Source: Streptomyces viridochromogenes (GTDB taxonomy: Bacteria > Actinomycetota > Actinomycetes > Streptomycetales > Streptomycetaceae). Taken from it: 64,000 nt of DNA. Position numbers and translations under genes: made by a program. The notes below the pieces were generated by a model that did not search any database, was not told the origin of the DNA, and saw only the letters and a list, made by a program, of their open reading frames with translations. The stretch covers positions 1 through 64,000 of the forward strand of contig NZ_LGUR01000140.1 of assembly GCF_001270495.1 (NCBI RefSeq), in the 5' to 3' direction. Of the stretch, positions 56,158 to 64,000 are shown piece by piece. Within the stretch, counting starts at the first letter, position 1; each line of letters opens with the position of its first letter.

Positions 56158-57273
56158 GTGAACACGCGTATGCGTCGTGCCGCTGTCGCCGTCGCCGCTG
56201 GTGCGATGGCCATCTCGCTGGCTGCCTGTGGCAGCGCCGAGGAAGCGGGCGGCGGCAACGACTCCACGGCCAGTGCGGCCAAGGGTGACGACATCAAGGT
56301 CGGTCTCCTGCTTCCGGAGAACCAGACCGCGCGCTACGAGAAGTTCGACCGGCCGCTGATCGAGGAGAAGATCAAGGAGCTGACGAACGACAAGGCGACG
56401 ATCGACTACAACAACGCCAAGCAGGACGCCAACCTGCAGGCGCAGCAGGTCGACACCATGATCACCAACAAGGTGGACGTCCTCATCCTGGACGCCGTCG
56501 ACGCCAAGGCGATCAAGAACTCGGTCCAGAAGGCCGTCGACGCCGGCATCAAGGTCGTCGCCTACGACCGCCTGGCCGAGGGCCCGATCAGCGCCTACAC
56601 CTCGTTCGACAACGTGGCGGTCGGCAAGACCCAGGGCGAGGCCCTGCTGACGGCCCTGGGTGACAAGGCCACCAAGGACTCCAAGATCGTCATGATCAAC
56701 GGCTCGGTCACCGACCCGAACGCCGCGCAGTTCAAGGAAGGCGCCCACTCCGCACTCGACGGCAAGGTCACCATCGCCAAGGAGTACGACACCAAGGAGT
56801 GGAAGCCGGAGAACGCCAACTCCGAGATGGAAGCGGCGATCTCCGCGGTCGGCAAGAACAACATCGCCGGCGTCTACTCCGCCAACGACGGCATGGCCGG
56901 CGGTATCATCACGGCCCTCAAGGCCGCGGGCATCTCCGACATCCCGGTCACCGGCCAGGACGCCGAGCTGGCCGCCGTGCAGCGCATCGTCGCCGGCGAG
57001 CAGTACATGAGCGTCTACAAGCCGTACGCCCCCGAGGCCGAGGCCGCCGCCGAGATGGCCGTCGCGCTCGCCCAGGGCAAGTCGCTCGACTCCATCGCCA
57101 AGGACAAGGTCGACAGCGGCAGCGCCAAGGACGTCCCGTCCGTGCTCGTCGCCGTCACCTCGCTGACGAAGGACAACATCAACGAGACCGTCATCAAGGA
57201 CGGCGTCTACACGGCCAACGAGATCTGCACCGGCAAGTACAAGGCCGCGTGCGACCAGCTCAAGATCGGCTGA
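56158..57273 (+). CDS. xylF: xylose-binding lipoprotein XylF
   Basis: A 371-aa periplasmic-binding-type lipoprotein (PBP1 family). The signal peptide has the lipobox SLAAC with C24. The mature part has VGLLLPENQTARYEKFDRPL, DVLILDAVDAKAIKNSVQKA and GVYSANDGMAGGIITALKAA, typical of XylF/ribose-binding type proteins. GTG at 56158 follows GGGAGG. It heads the xylFGH operon, 121 bp after rok7B7, with TTGACG at 56079-56084 as a possible -35 box. Confidence 0.9.
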   Translation: MNTRMRRAAVAVAAGAMAISLAACGSAEEAGGGNDSTASAAKGDDIKVGLLLPENQTARYEKFDRPLIEEKIKELTNDKATIDYNNAKQDANLQAQQVDTMITNKVDVLILDAVDAKAIKNSVQKAVDAGIKVVAYDRLAEGPISAYTSFDNVAVGKTQGEALLTALGDKATKDSKIVMINGSVTDPNAAQFKEGAHSALDGKVTIAKEYDTKEWKPENANSEMEAAISAVGKNNIAGVYSANDGMAGGIITALKAAGISDIPVTGQDAELAAVQRIVAGEQYMSVYKPYAPEAEAAAEMAVALAQGKSLDSIAKDKVDSGSAKDVPSVLVAVTSLTKDNINETVIKDGVYTANEICTGKYKAACDQLKIG

Positions 57274-57291
57274 GTCAGGTCCCTTTTCCAG

Positions 57292-57321
57292 GTGCGGGAA
57301 TTCGTCCTCGGATTCCCGCAC
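57292..57321 (+). other. intercistronic hairpin xylF/xylG
   Basis: GTGCGGGAAT (57292-57301) and ATTCCCGCAC (57312-57321) form a perfect 10-bp stem. In ABC sugar operons such structures after the binding-protein gene often stabilise its mRNA or partly terminate, so XylF would be made in excess of XylG and XylH. Confidence 0.6.
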
Positions 57322-57459
57322 GGGACATGACTGACCCCTTTACTCCTCCGGCGTCCCGCGTATACGTCAGCCCCGCAAGCTCGGCGCGGGGCGCCGGACG
57401 GACCCCAACTTTTTCTGCACTACCTTCCGCCGGGTCAGGCGGCGAAGGAGATGGTTCAC

Positions 57460-58242
57460 GTGTCCGCTACGCCTGTGCTGGCGTTGCGCGGGGTCTCCAA
57501 GCGGTTCGGTGCCGTTCAGGCGCTCACCGACGTAGAGCTTGAGGTCCACGCCGGTGAAGTGGTCGCCCTGGTGGGCGACAACGGCGCCGGAAAGTCCACG
57601 CTGGTCAAGACGATCGCCGGCGTGCACCCCATCGATGAGGGCGTCATCGAGTGGGACGGCAAGGCCGTCTCGATCAACCGGCCGCACGATGCCCAGAGCC
57701 TGGGCATCGCGACGGTCTACCAGGACCTCGCGCTGTGCGACAACATCGATGTCGTCGGCAACCTGTACCTGGGCCGTGAGGTCCGCAAGTGGGGCGTCCT
57801 CGACGAGGTCGAGATGGAGCGCCGCTCGCGCGAGCTGCTCCAGACGCTGTCGATCCGCATCCCCAGCGTGCGTATCCCGATCGCCTCGCTCTCCGGCGGT
57901 CAGCGCCAGACCGTGGCCATCGCCCGTTCCATGCTCGGCGAGCCCAAGCTGGTCATCCTCGACGAGCCCACCGCCGCCCTCGGCGTCGAGCAGACCGCCC
58001 AGGTCCTCGACCTGGTCGAGCGGCTGCGCGAGCGCGGCCACGCGGTCATCCTCATCAGCCACAACATGGCCGACGTCAAGGCCGTGGCGGACAAGGTCGC
58101 CGTCCTGCGCCTCGGCCGCAACAACGGCGTCTTCGAGGTCAAGACGACCTCGCAGGAGGAGATCATCTCCGCCATCACGGGCGCCACCGACAACGCCGTG
58201 ACCCGCCGTGCGGCGCGCACGAACGGGGAGGGTTCCAAGTGA
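57460..58242 (+). CDS. xylG: xylose ABC transporter ATPase XylG
   Basis: A 260-aa ATPase with a single nucleotide-binding domain, unlike the two-domain XylG of E. coli (about 510 aa). Walker A is GDNGAGKST (39-47), the signature LSGGQRQ follows near 144 and Walker B is LVILDEPTAALG. GTG at 57460 is chosen because GAAGGAG is nine bases upstream; an ATG three codons earlier overlaps this site. The stop overlaps xylH (GTGA). Confidence 0.9.
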   Translation: MSATPVLALRGVSKRFGAVQALTDVELEVHAGEVVALVGDNGAGKSTLVKTIAGVHPIDEGVIEWDGKAVSINRPHDAQSLGIATVYQDLALCDNIDVVGNLYLGREVRKWGVLDEVEMERRSRELLQTLSIRIPSVRIPIASLSGGQRQTVAIARSMLGEPKLVILDEPTAALGVEQTAQVLDLVERLRERGHAVILISHNMADVKAVADKVAVLRLGRNNGVFEVKTTSQEEIISAITGATDNAVTRRAARTNGEGSK

Positions 58243-59531
58243 GCATCGACAAGACCTCCGCGACGGCGCAGGACCACGACGTGCGCAACACCGAGGCCGC
58301 CGCGGCCGCGGTGACCGCGGTCGACCCCCGCCTGCTGGTGCAGGAGCAGGGCCTGGCCGGTTACATCGGCGAGTTCAAGCGCAAGCTGAAGGCCGGTGAG
58401 CTGGGCTCCCTGCCGGTCATCCTCGGCCTGGTCGCCATCTGCGTCATCTTCCAGAGCCTGAACTCCGCCTTCCTGTCCGCGCAGAACATCAGCGACATCA
58501 CCGTCACGATGGTCGGCACGGGCATGATCTCGGTCGGCATCGTCTTCGTGCTGCTGCTCGGCGAGATCGACCTGTCCGTCGGCTCGGTCAGTGGCGCGTC
58601 CAGCGCCATCGCGGCCGTCCTCGCGGTCAACCAGGGCTGGCCCGAGTGGGCGGCCGTGCTCATCGCCGTCGCGGCGGGTGTCGTCATCGGCATGGCGCAC
58701 GGCTTCTTCTTCGCGGTGCTGGGCGCCCCCGCGTTCGCCGTCACCCTGGCCGGTCTGCTCTTCTGGCTCGGCTTCATGCTCCAGACGCTGGGCGAGAACG
58801 GCACGATCAACCTCGACAGCGACGGCCTGATCGGCAAGCTGACGACGTACTTCTTCACGGACGTCGCGGCGGCGTACGGGCTGGCGGCCGTGGTGACGGC
58901 GGTGTTCTTCGTCACCTCCTTCCTCAGCAACCGCCGACGTGACGCGGCGGGCATCCCGTCCCGTCCGCTGAGCGACACCATCCTGCGGACGGTGCTGCTC
59001 GGTGTGGTCTCCTTCGCCGCGGCGATCATGTACAACCAGTACAAGGGCCTGCCGCTGGCCACGGTGATCTTCCTCGTCTTCCTGGTCGGCACGGACTTCG
59101 TGCTCCGCCGCACCTCGTACGGCCGCAAGGTCTTCGCCCTCGGTGGCAGCGTCGAGGCGTCCCGCCGTGCGGGTATCAACGTGACCGCGGTGCGGATCTC
59201 CGTGTTCGCCATCTCGGGTGGGTTCGCGGCGATCGGCGGCCTGTTCCTGGCCTCGAAGATCGCCTCCGCCAACCAGAGCGCCGGTACGGGTGACCTGCTG
59301 ATGAACGCCATCGCGGCGGCCGTCATCGGTGGCACGTCGCTGTTCGGTGGGCGTGGGCGGACCTGGAACGCGTTGCTCGGTGTGCTGGTGATCGTGTCGA
59401 TCCAGTACGGGCTCCAGCTGGAGTCGATCGCCGAGCCGGTGAAGTACATGATCACCGCGGGTGTGCTGTTGACCACGGTGGTGATCGACTCCATCACTCG
59501 TAAGACGCAGAAGACCGCCGGTCGAGCGTAG
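58239..59531 (+). CDS. xylH: xylose ABC transporter permease XylH
   Basis: A 430-aa permease of the branched-chain/ribose type. A cytoplasmic tail of about 60 residues precedes ten or so membrane helices. Family motifs are LLGEIDLSVGSVSG and TDFVLRRTSYGRKVFALGGS, with IGGTSLFGGRGRTWNALLGV near the end. GTG at 58239 overlaps the xylG stop. Longer than RbsC, as usual for XylH. It completes the xylose importer. Confidence 0.9.
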   Translation: MSIDKTSATAQDHDVRNTEAAAAAVTAVDPRLLVQEQGLAGYIGEFKRKLKAGELGSLPVILGLVAICVIFQSLNSAFLSAQNISDITVTMVGTGMISVGIVFVLLLGEIDLSVGSVSGASSAIAAVLAVNQGWPEWAAVLIAVAAGVVIGMAHGFFFAVLGAPAFAVTLAGLLFWLGFMLQTLGENGTINLDSDGLIGKLTTYFFTDVAAAYGLAAVVTAVFFVTSFLSNRRRDAAGIPSRPLSDTILRTVLLGVVSFAAAIMYNQYKGLPLATVIFLVFLVGTDFVLRRTSYGRKVFALGGSVEASRRAGINVTAVRISVFAISGGFAAIGGLFLASKIASANQSAGTGDLLMNAIAAAVIGGTSLFGGRGRTWNALLGVLVIVSIQYGLQLESIAEPVKYMITAGVLLTTVVIDSITRKTQKTAGRA

Positions 59532-59560
59532 GGACCCGCCGCAGGGGCGTGGGTGGATTG

Positions 59561-59620
59561 CCGTGTGCCGGTCCGTTGTGGCTGGTCGCGCAGTTCCCCG
59601 CGCCCCTTCGGGGCGTTGTA
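59561..59620. repeat. interspersed GC-rich repeat, copy 3
   Basis: GTTGTGGCTGGTCGCGCAGT, then CCCCGCGCCCCTTCGGGGCG. This is the typical form of the Streptomyces intergenic element that also appears at 11088-11142 and 12767-12864. It can fold and lies between xylH and dxs. Confidence 0.65.
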
Positions 59621-59752
59621 GCACGGGGTGTTACCGGGTAGAGCCGATTGCGTGACCTACGACGGGTGGGCCGGGAACCTTCCGCCGAGGCGGAACATTA
59701 GACTCGACAAGCCCGGCAACAGCTCGAAAAGCTCTACTGCAAGGAGGCACGG

Positions 59753-61681
59753 GTGCCGCTGCTGACCCGCATCACGGGACCGCGCGATCTGGACCGGCTC
59801 AGCCCTGAGCAGCTGGACCAGCTGGCAGAGGAGATCCGCACCTTCCTCGTCGAGGCGGTTTCCAAGACCGGCGGCCACCTCGGCCCCAACCTCGGTGTGG
59901 TGGAGCTGACCATCGCCCTGCACCGGGTCTTCGACTCGCCCAGGGACAAGGTGCTCTGGGACACCGGCCACCAGTCCTACGTCCACAAGCTGCTCACCGG
60001 CCGCCAGGACTTCAGCAGGCTGAAGATGAAGGGCGGCCTGTCGGGCTACCCCTCGCAGGCGGAGTCCGAGCACGACGTCATCGAGAACTCCCACGCCTCG
60101 ACCGTCCTCGGCTGGGCCGACGGCCTCGCCAAAGCCAACCAGCTGCGCAAACGCGACGACCATGTCGTGGCCGTCATCGGTGACGGTGCCCTGACCGGCG
60201 GTATGGCCTGGGAGGCGCTGAACAACATCGCCGAGGCCAAGGACCGCCCGCTCGTCATCGTCGTCAACGACAACGAGCGGTCGTACGCGCCGACGATCGG
60301 CGGTCTCGCGAACCATCTGGCGACGCTGCGCACGACCGACGGCTACGAGCGCTTCCTCACCCGGACGAAGGAGATCCTCGACCGCACGCCGGTCGTCGGC
60401 AGGCCCCTGTACGAGACCCTGCACGGGGCCAAGAAGGGCCTGAAGGACTTCATCGCGCCGCAGGGCATGTTCGAGGACCTCGGCCTGAAGTACGTCGGGC
60501 CGATCGACGGGCACGACATCGAGGCCCTGGAGTCGGCGCTCGCGCGCGCCAAGCGGTTCGGCGGCCCGGTCATCGTGCACTGCCTCACCGAGAAGGGCCG
60601 CGGCTACCAGCCCGCCCTCCAGGACGAGGCCGACCGCTTCCACGGCATCGGCCCCATCCACCCCGACACCGGCCTGCCGGTCAAGGCCTCGGGCGCCGAC
60701 TGGACGTCCGTCTTCGGCGACGAGATGGTCAAGCTCGGCAAGGAGCGCGAGGACATCGTGGCGATCACCGCCGCGATGCTGCAGCCGGTCGGCCTGAAGA
60801 AGTTCGCGGACACCTTCCCGGACCGGATCTACGACGTCGGCATCGCCGAGCAGCACGGCGCCGTGTCCGCGGCCGGCCTGGCGACGGGCGGCGTGCACCC
60901 CGTCTTCGCCGTCTACGCCACCTTCCTCAACCGCGCCTTCGACCAGGTGCTCATGGATGTCGCGCTGCACAAGTGCGGGGTCACCTTCGTGCTCGACCGG
61001 GCCGGCGTCACCGGCACCGACGGCGCCTCCCACAACGGCATGTGGGACATGTCGATCCTCCAGGTCGTGCCCGGCCTGCGGCTCGCCGCGCCGCGCGACG
61101 CCGACCAGGTGCGGGCGCAGCTGCGCGAGGCCGTCGAGGTCAAGGACGCGCCGACCGTCGTCCGCTTCTCCAAGGGTGCCGTCGGTCCCGCCGTGCCCGC
61201 CGTCGGCCGGGTCGGCGGCATGGACGTCCTGCGTGAGCCGGGGACGGACACGCCCGACGTGCTGCTCGTCTCCGTGGGCGCGCTGGCCCCCATGTGCCTG
61301 GAGATCGCCTCGCTCCTCGACAAGCAGGGCATCACCACCACCGTCGTCGACCCGCGCTGGGTCAAGCCCGTCGACGAGGCCATGGCCCCGCTCGCCGAGC
61401 GGCACCGCGTGGTCGTCACCGTCGAGGACAACTCCCGGGTCGGCGGCGTCGGCTCGGCGGTCGCGCAGGCCCTGCGCGACGCGGGCGTCGACCTCCCCCT
61501 GCGGGACTTCGGCATCCCGCCGCGCTTCCTCGACCACGCCTCACGCGCCGAGGTGATGGCGGAGATCGGCCTCACCGCCCCGGACATCGCCCGCCAGGTC
61601 ACCGGACTGGTCTCCAAGCTGGACGGCCGGTTCGACCGTACGGCTGCCGAGGTCGACTCGGTGGAGCCCGCGCGCGACTGA
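59753..61681 (+). CDS. dxs: 1-deoxy-D-xylulose-5-phosphate synthase
   Basis: A 642-aa thiamine-diphosphate enzyme making DXP from pyruvate and glyceraldehyde 3-phosphate, the entry to the MEP isoprenoid pathway. [17 protein letters not shown], the TPP motif GDGALTGG with NN, and the transketolase-type [13 protein letters not shown] and [15 protein letters not shown] are in order. GTG at 59753 follows AAGGAGG. Length is as usual (about 640). Streptomyces often carry a second dxs; the window shows only this one. Confidence 0.95.
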   Translation: MPLLTRITGPRDLDRLSPEQLDQLAEEIRTFLVEAVSKTGGHLGPNLGVVELTIALHRVFDSPRDKVLWDTGHQSYVHKLLTGRQDFSRLKMKGGLSGYPSQAESEHDVIENSHASTVLGWADGLAKANQLRKRDDHVVAVIGDGALTGGMAWEALNNIAEAKDRPLVIVVNDNERSYAPTIGGLANHLATLRTTDGYERFLTRTKEILDRTPVVGRPLYETLHGAKKGLKDFIAPQGMFEDLGLKYVGPIDGHDIEALESALARAKRFGGPVIVHCLTEKGRGYQPALQDEADRFHGIGPIHPDTGLPVKASGADWTSVFGDEMVKLGKEREDIVAITAAMLQPVGLKKFADTFPDRIYDVGIAEQHGAVSAAGLATGGVHPVFAVYATFLNRAFDQVLMDVALHKCGVTFVLDRAGVTGTDGASHNGMWDMSILQVVPGLRLAAPRDADQVRAQLREAVEVKDAPTVVRFSKGAVGPAVPAVGRVGGMDVLREPGTDTPDVLLVSVGALAPMCLEIASLLDKQGITTTVVDPRWVKPVDEAMAPLAERHRVVVTVEDNSRVGGVGSAVAQALRDAGVDLPLRDFGIPPRFLDHASRAEVMAEIGLTAPDIARQVTGLVSKLDGRFDRTAAEVDSVEPARD

Positions 61682-61701
61682 CGCGAGCCATAGCGCCGAA
61701 C

Positions 61702-61741
61702 GGGCCGGTTTCACCACCGTCAGGGGTGGTGAAACCGGCCC
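61702..61741. terminator. terminator after dxs
   Basis: GGGCCGGTTTCACCACC (61702-61718) pairs with GGTGGTGAAACCGGCCC (61725-61741), a perfect 17-bp stem with a 6-nt loop. Confidence 0.85.
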
Positions 61742-61826
61742 ATCTGTGTGAATCCCCCGGCGCCGGGGCAGGCGTACCACGCCCCCTCTTGATCATGCCG
61801 AGGACGCAAGCGCGGGAGGTACGACC

Positions 61827-63344
61827 GTGAGCAGCACACTCTTCCGGACGAAGAGAGTCGAGCAGTCCATCCTCGATACCGAGGAGCCAGAGCACGCGCT
61901 CAAGAAGTCCTTGTCCGCGCTGGATCTGACCGTCTTCGGCGTCGGTGTCATCATCGGCACCGGCATCTTCGTGCTCACCGGCACCGTAGCGAAGAACAAC
62001 GCCGGGCCCGCGGTGGCCCTGGCGTTCGTCGCGGCCGGCGTCGCCTGTGCGCTCGCCGCGCTCTGTTATGCCGAGTTCGCCTCCACGGTCCCGGTCGCCG
62101 GGTCCGCGTACACGTTCTCGTACGCCTCGCTCGGCGAACTGCCCGCCTGGATCATCGGCTGGGACCTGGTCCTGGAGTTCGCGCTCGGGACGGCGGTGGT
62201 GGCCGTCGGCTGGTCCGGCTACATCCAGTCGCTCATGGACAACGCGGGCTGGGAGATGCCCGCGAGCCTGGGCAGCCGGGAGGGCGCCGACGTCTTCGGC
62301 TTCGACATCCTCGCCGCCGCACTCGTCCTCGTCCTCACCTGCATCCTCGTGGTCGGCATGAAGCTGTCCGCGCGGATCACGTCCCTCGTCGTCGCCATCA
62401 AGGTGACCGTCGTCCTCGTCGTGATCATCGCGGGCGCGTTCCTCATCGACGGCGACAACTACGACCCCTTCATCCCGAAGCAGAAGGCCGTGGAGGCCGG
62501 GGACAGTCTCCAGTCGCCACTGATCCAGCTGATGTTCGGCTGGGCGCCCTCCAACTTCGGCGTGATGGGCATCTTCACCGCCGCCTCGGTCGTGTTCTTC
62601 GCCTTCATCGGCTTCGACGTCGTGGCCACCGCCGCCGAGGAGACCAAGAACCCGCAGCGCGACATGCCCCGCGGCATCATCGGCTCCCTCATCATCTGCA
62701 CCACCCTGTACGTCGCCGTGTCCATCGTCGTCACCGGCATGCAGCACTACAGCCGGCTGTCCGTGGACGCCCCGCTCGCCGACGCCTTCAAGGCCACCGG
62801 ACACCCCTGGTTCGCGGGCTTCATCAGCTTCGGAGCGGCGGTCGGCCTGACGACGGTCTGCATGATCCTGCTCCTCGGCCAGACCCGCGTCTTCTTCGCG
62901 ATGAGCCGCGACGGGCTGCTGCCCCGCTTCTTCTCCCACGTCCACCCGCGGTTCAAGACCCCGCACCGCCCGACCATCCTGCTCGGCGTGGTCATCGCGG
63001 TCCTCGCCGGCTTCACCCCGCTGACCGAACTCGCCGCCCTGGTGAACATCGGCACCCTGTTCGCCTTCGTGGTCGTCGCCATCGGCGTGATCATCCTCCG
63101 CAAGACCCGCCCCGACCTGCACCGGTCCTTCCGCACCCCCTGGGTGCCGGTCATTCCGATCCTGTCGGTGTGCGCCTCGCTGTGGCTGATGATCAACCTG
63201 CCCGCGGAGACGTGGGTGCGGTTCGCCATCTGGATGGCCGCCGGCTTCTTCGTGTACTTCCTCTACGGCCGCTCCCACAGCCGTCTCGGACGGCACCAGG
63301 AGACGACCGTGGACGAGGTGGAGAAGGGGGAGGGCACCGCGTAG
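61827..63344 (+). CDS. APC-superfamily amino-acid permease
   Basis: A 505-aa inner-membrane transporter with about 12 membrane helices. The N-terminal helix contains GVGVIIGTGIFVLTGTVA, the substrate-binding glycine loop of APC proteins; VVFFAFIGFDVVATAAEETK is the helix 6 region. The pattern is that of cationic amino-acid (CAT-like) transporters. GTG at 61827 with GGGAGG upstream. It stands alone after dxs. Substrate cannot be set from sequence. Confidence 0.88.
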   Translation: MSSTLFRTKRVEQSILDTEEPEHALKKSLSALDLTVFGVGVIIGTGIFVLTGTVAKNNAGPAVALAFVAAGVACALAALCYAEFASTVPVAGSAYTFSYASLGELPAWIIGWDLVLEFALGTAVVAVGWSGYIQSLMDNAGWEMPASLGSREGADVFGFDILAAALVLVLTCILVVGMKLSARITSLVVAIKVTVVLVVIIAGAFLIDGDNYDPFIPKQKAVEAGDSLQSPLIQLMFGWAPSNFGVMGIFTAASVVFFAFIGFDVVATAAEETKNPQRDMPRGIIGSLIICTTLYVAVSIVVTGMQHYSRLSVDAPLADAFKATGHPWFAGFISFGAAVGLTTVCMILLLGQTRVFFAMSRDGLLPRFFSHVHPRFKTPHRPTILLGVVIAVLAGFTPLTELAALVNIGTLFAFVVVAIGVIILRKTRPDLHRSFRTPWVPVIPILSVCASLWLMINLPAETWVRFAIWMAAGFFVYFLYGRSHSRLGRHQETTVDEVEKGEGTA

Positions 63345-63360
63345 CCGGACCCCGACGCCA

Positions 63361-63408
63361 CGGGACCGCGTACGGCAGCCGGCTACGGCCGAACCGTACG
63401 CGGTCCCG
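63361..63408. terminator. bidirectional terminator
   Basis: CGGGACCGCGTACGG (63361-63375) and CCGTACGCGGTCCCG (63394-63408) form a perfect 15-bp stem between the permease and the convergent NYN gene, the right arm overlapping the last codons of the latter. Confidence 0.75.
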
Positions 63409-63760
63409 CCACGTCCGCCCCCAACTCCGTCACCCTGCGCCGCAGTTCCCGATCAGCGGTCACCACCAGGCAGGTCCGCCCGGCCTCCCGCGCCACCAGC
63501 TCCACCATGTGATCGTCCCCGCTCCCCGCGGCGGGCTCGACGCGCACGCCCGGCACGGACTCCACGCCCCGAGCGGCCCCCTCCACCACGAGCACGATCT
63601 CCACGGGCCCCGCATGCCCCGGCACCCCGTCCGCCGCCAGCCGGTCCCGCAGCCGCTCCGCGGCCCCCCGCCGGTCCCGCCACCACCCGTCGGGCACCGA
63701 CCCGACGACATTCGCGGCGTCGACGATCACGAGCAGGGGAGCGCCGGAGTCCTCATTCAT
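63383..63760 (-). CDS. NYN/PIN-like domain protein
   Basis: A 125-aa small nuclease-like protein. LLVIVDAANVVGSVPDGWWR (first Asp), then IVLVVEGAARGVE, GSGDDHMVELVA (DD pair) and CLVVTADRELRRRV (TAD motif) match the NYN (YacP/PIN-like) fold with acidic metal-binding residues. It may cleave RNA, but substrate is unknown. ATG at 63760 overlaps the end of the upstream dehydrogenase by 8 bp, so the two are translationally linked. Confidence 0.82.
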   Translation of the reverse strand: MNEDSGAPLLVIVDAANVVGSVPDGWWRDRRGAAERLRDRLAADGVPGHAGPVEIVLVVEGAARGVESVPGVRVEPAAGSGDDHMVELVAREAGRTCLVVTADRELRRRVTELGADVAGPRTVRP

Positions 63761-64000
63761 GGGGCAAGGGTCGCACGGCGGTTCCCTCCTCGAAGCTGGC
63801 GAAGTACGCCGCCGCCATGTCCTCGTCGCCGTGCCCCTGCGCATCCGCCCGTTCGAACCGCTCCGCGCTCGCCGCGGCCACATCCAGGCGCGCCCCGTGC
63901 CGCTCACCCGCCTCCACGATGAGCCGCGCGTCCTTCGCCGCCGTGGCCACGGAGAACTGCGCCGGGGACAGCCCGCCGTTCAGCACCAGCCCGGACTTGG
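63753..64000 (-). CDS. NAD(P)-binding 3-hydroxyisobutyrate dehydrogenase-like protein, C-terminal part
   Basis: The C-terminal 82 residues or so of a beta-hydroxyacid dehydrogenase, cut by the window edge. KSGLVLNGGLSPAQFSVATA with the following AAKDARLIVEAGERHG and GHGDEDMAAAYFASF fits the second domain of 3-hydroxyisobutyrate/tartronate-semialdehyde dehydrogenase type enzymes, with the KD motif in AKDARL. The N-terminal Rossmann domain is outside the window. Confidence 0.8.
   Translation of the reverse strand, partial: KSGLVLNGGLSPAQFSVATAAKDARLIVEAGERHGARLDVAAASAERFERADAQGHGDEDMAAAYFASFEEGTAVRPLPHE

Overview
The window is high-GC DNA with Streptomyces-type codon use (third-position G/C, many GTG starts, GGAGG ribosome sites, ATGA/GTGA start-stop overlaps) and is almost certainly chromosomal Streptomyces. 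From memory, the order arcA-arcB, HTH-murA, aconitase, ngcEFG, rok7B7-xylFGH, dxs resembles the SCO597x-SCO601x part of the S. coelicolor chromosome; this was not checked by alignment. No rRNA, tRNA, CRISPR array or complete prophage was seen.

Layout. 0-11.6 kb: a small unknown protein, an LLM-family flavin/F420 oxidoreductase, a DUF574 methyltransferase, the bacterial RNA-repair pair hen1-pnkp, a two-gene unit of an NAD-kinase-like protein and an SPFH/band-7 protein, the arginine deiminase pathway genes arcA-arcB and an RsbW-like ATPase. 11.9-19.5 kb: an aromatic-acid CoA catabolic cluster most like the 2-aminobenzoate (anthranilate) pathway: enoyl-CoA hydratase, a fused FAD monooxygenase/OYE-type reductase, a PaaX-family regulator, an aryl-CoA ligase, an acyl-CoA dehydrogenase and a RidA protein. 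Its two outward promoter regions share a 14-bp sequence. 19.5-24.4 kb: an accessory stretch with a decayed IS630-type transposase, an SDR fragment, DUF3291, DUF5999 and DUF6299 proteins, and a divergent epoxide hydrolase/CGNR-protein pair with repeated operator-like sites.

24.4-34.5 kb: a MurA-like enolpyruvyl transferase fused to an N-terminal XRE helix-turn-helix domain, a DUF4236 protein, a TmrB-like P-loop protein, argG and aconitase, then a sensor kinase without its regulator, an ArsR-type regulator and a DLH-family hydrolase. Related 18-bp palindromes lie in front of the HTH-murA gene and between argG and aconitase.

34.5-54.7 kb is a plant and fungal polysaccharide region: a cellulose-type AA10 LPMO with CBM2 behind a CebR box, a CE7 acetyl esterase, an LplA/LplB/YtcP-type oligosaccharide transporter with a YesL-like protein, GH42, a GH92-GH67 operon, and the ngcEFG (N-acetylglucosamine/chitobiose) transporter with a DasR-like site. 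A TnpB gene of an IS200/IS605-type element, broken by a 2-nt slip, sits inside the transporter/GH42 array. 54.8-59.5 kb: rok7B7 and the xylFGH xylose transporter. 59.7-64 kb: dxs, an APC-family amino-acid permease, a NYN-domain protein and the end of an NAD-binding dehydrogenase cut by the window edge.
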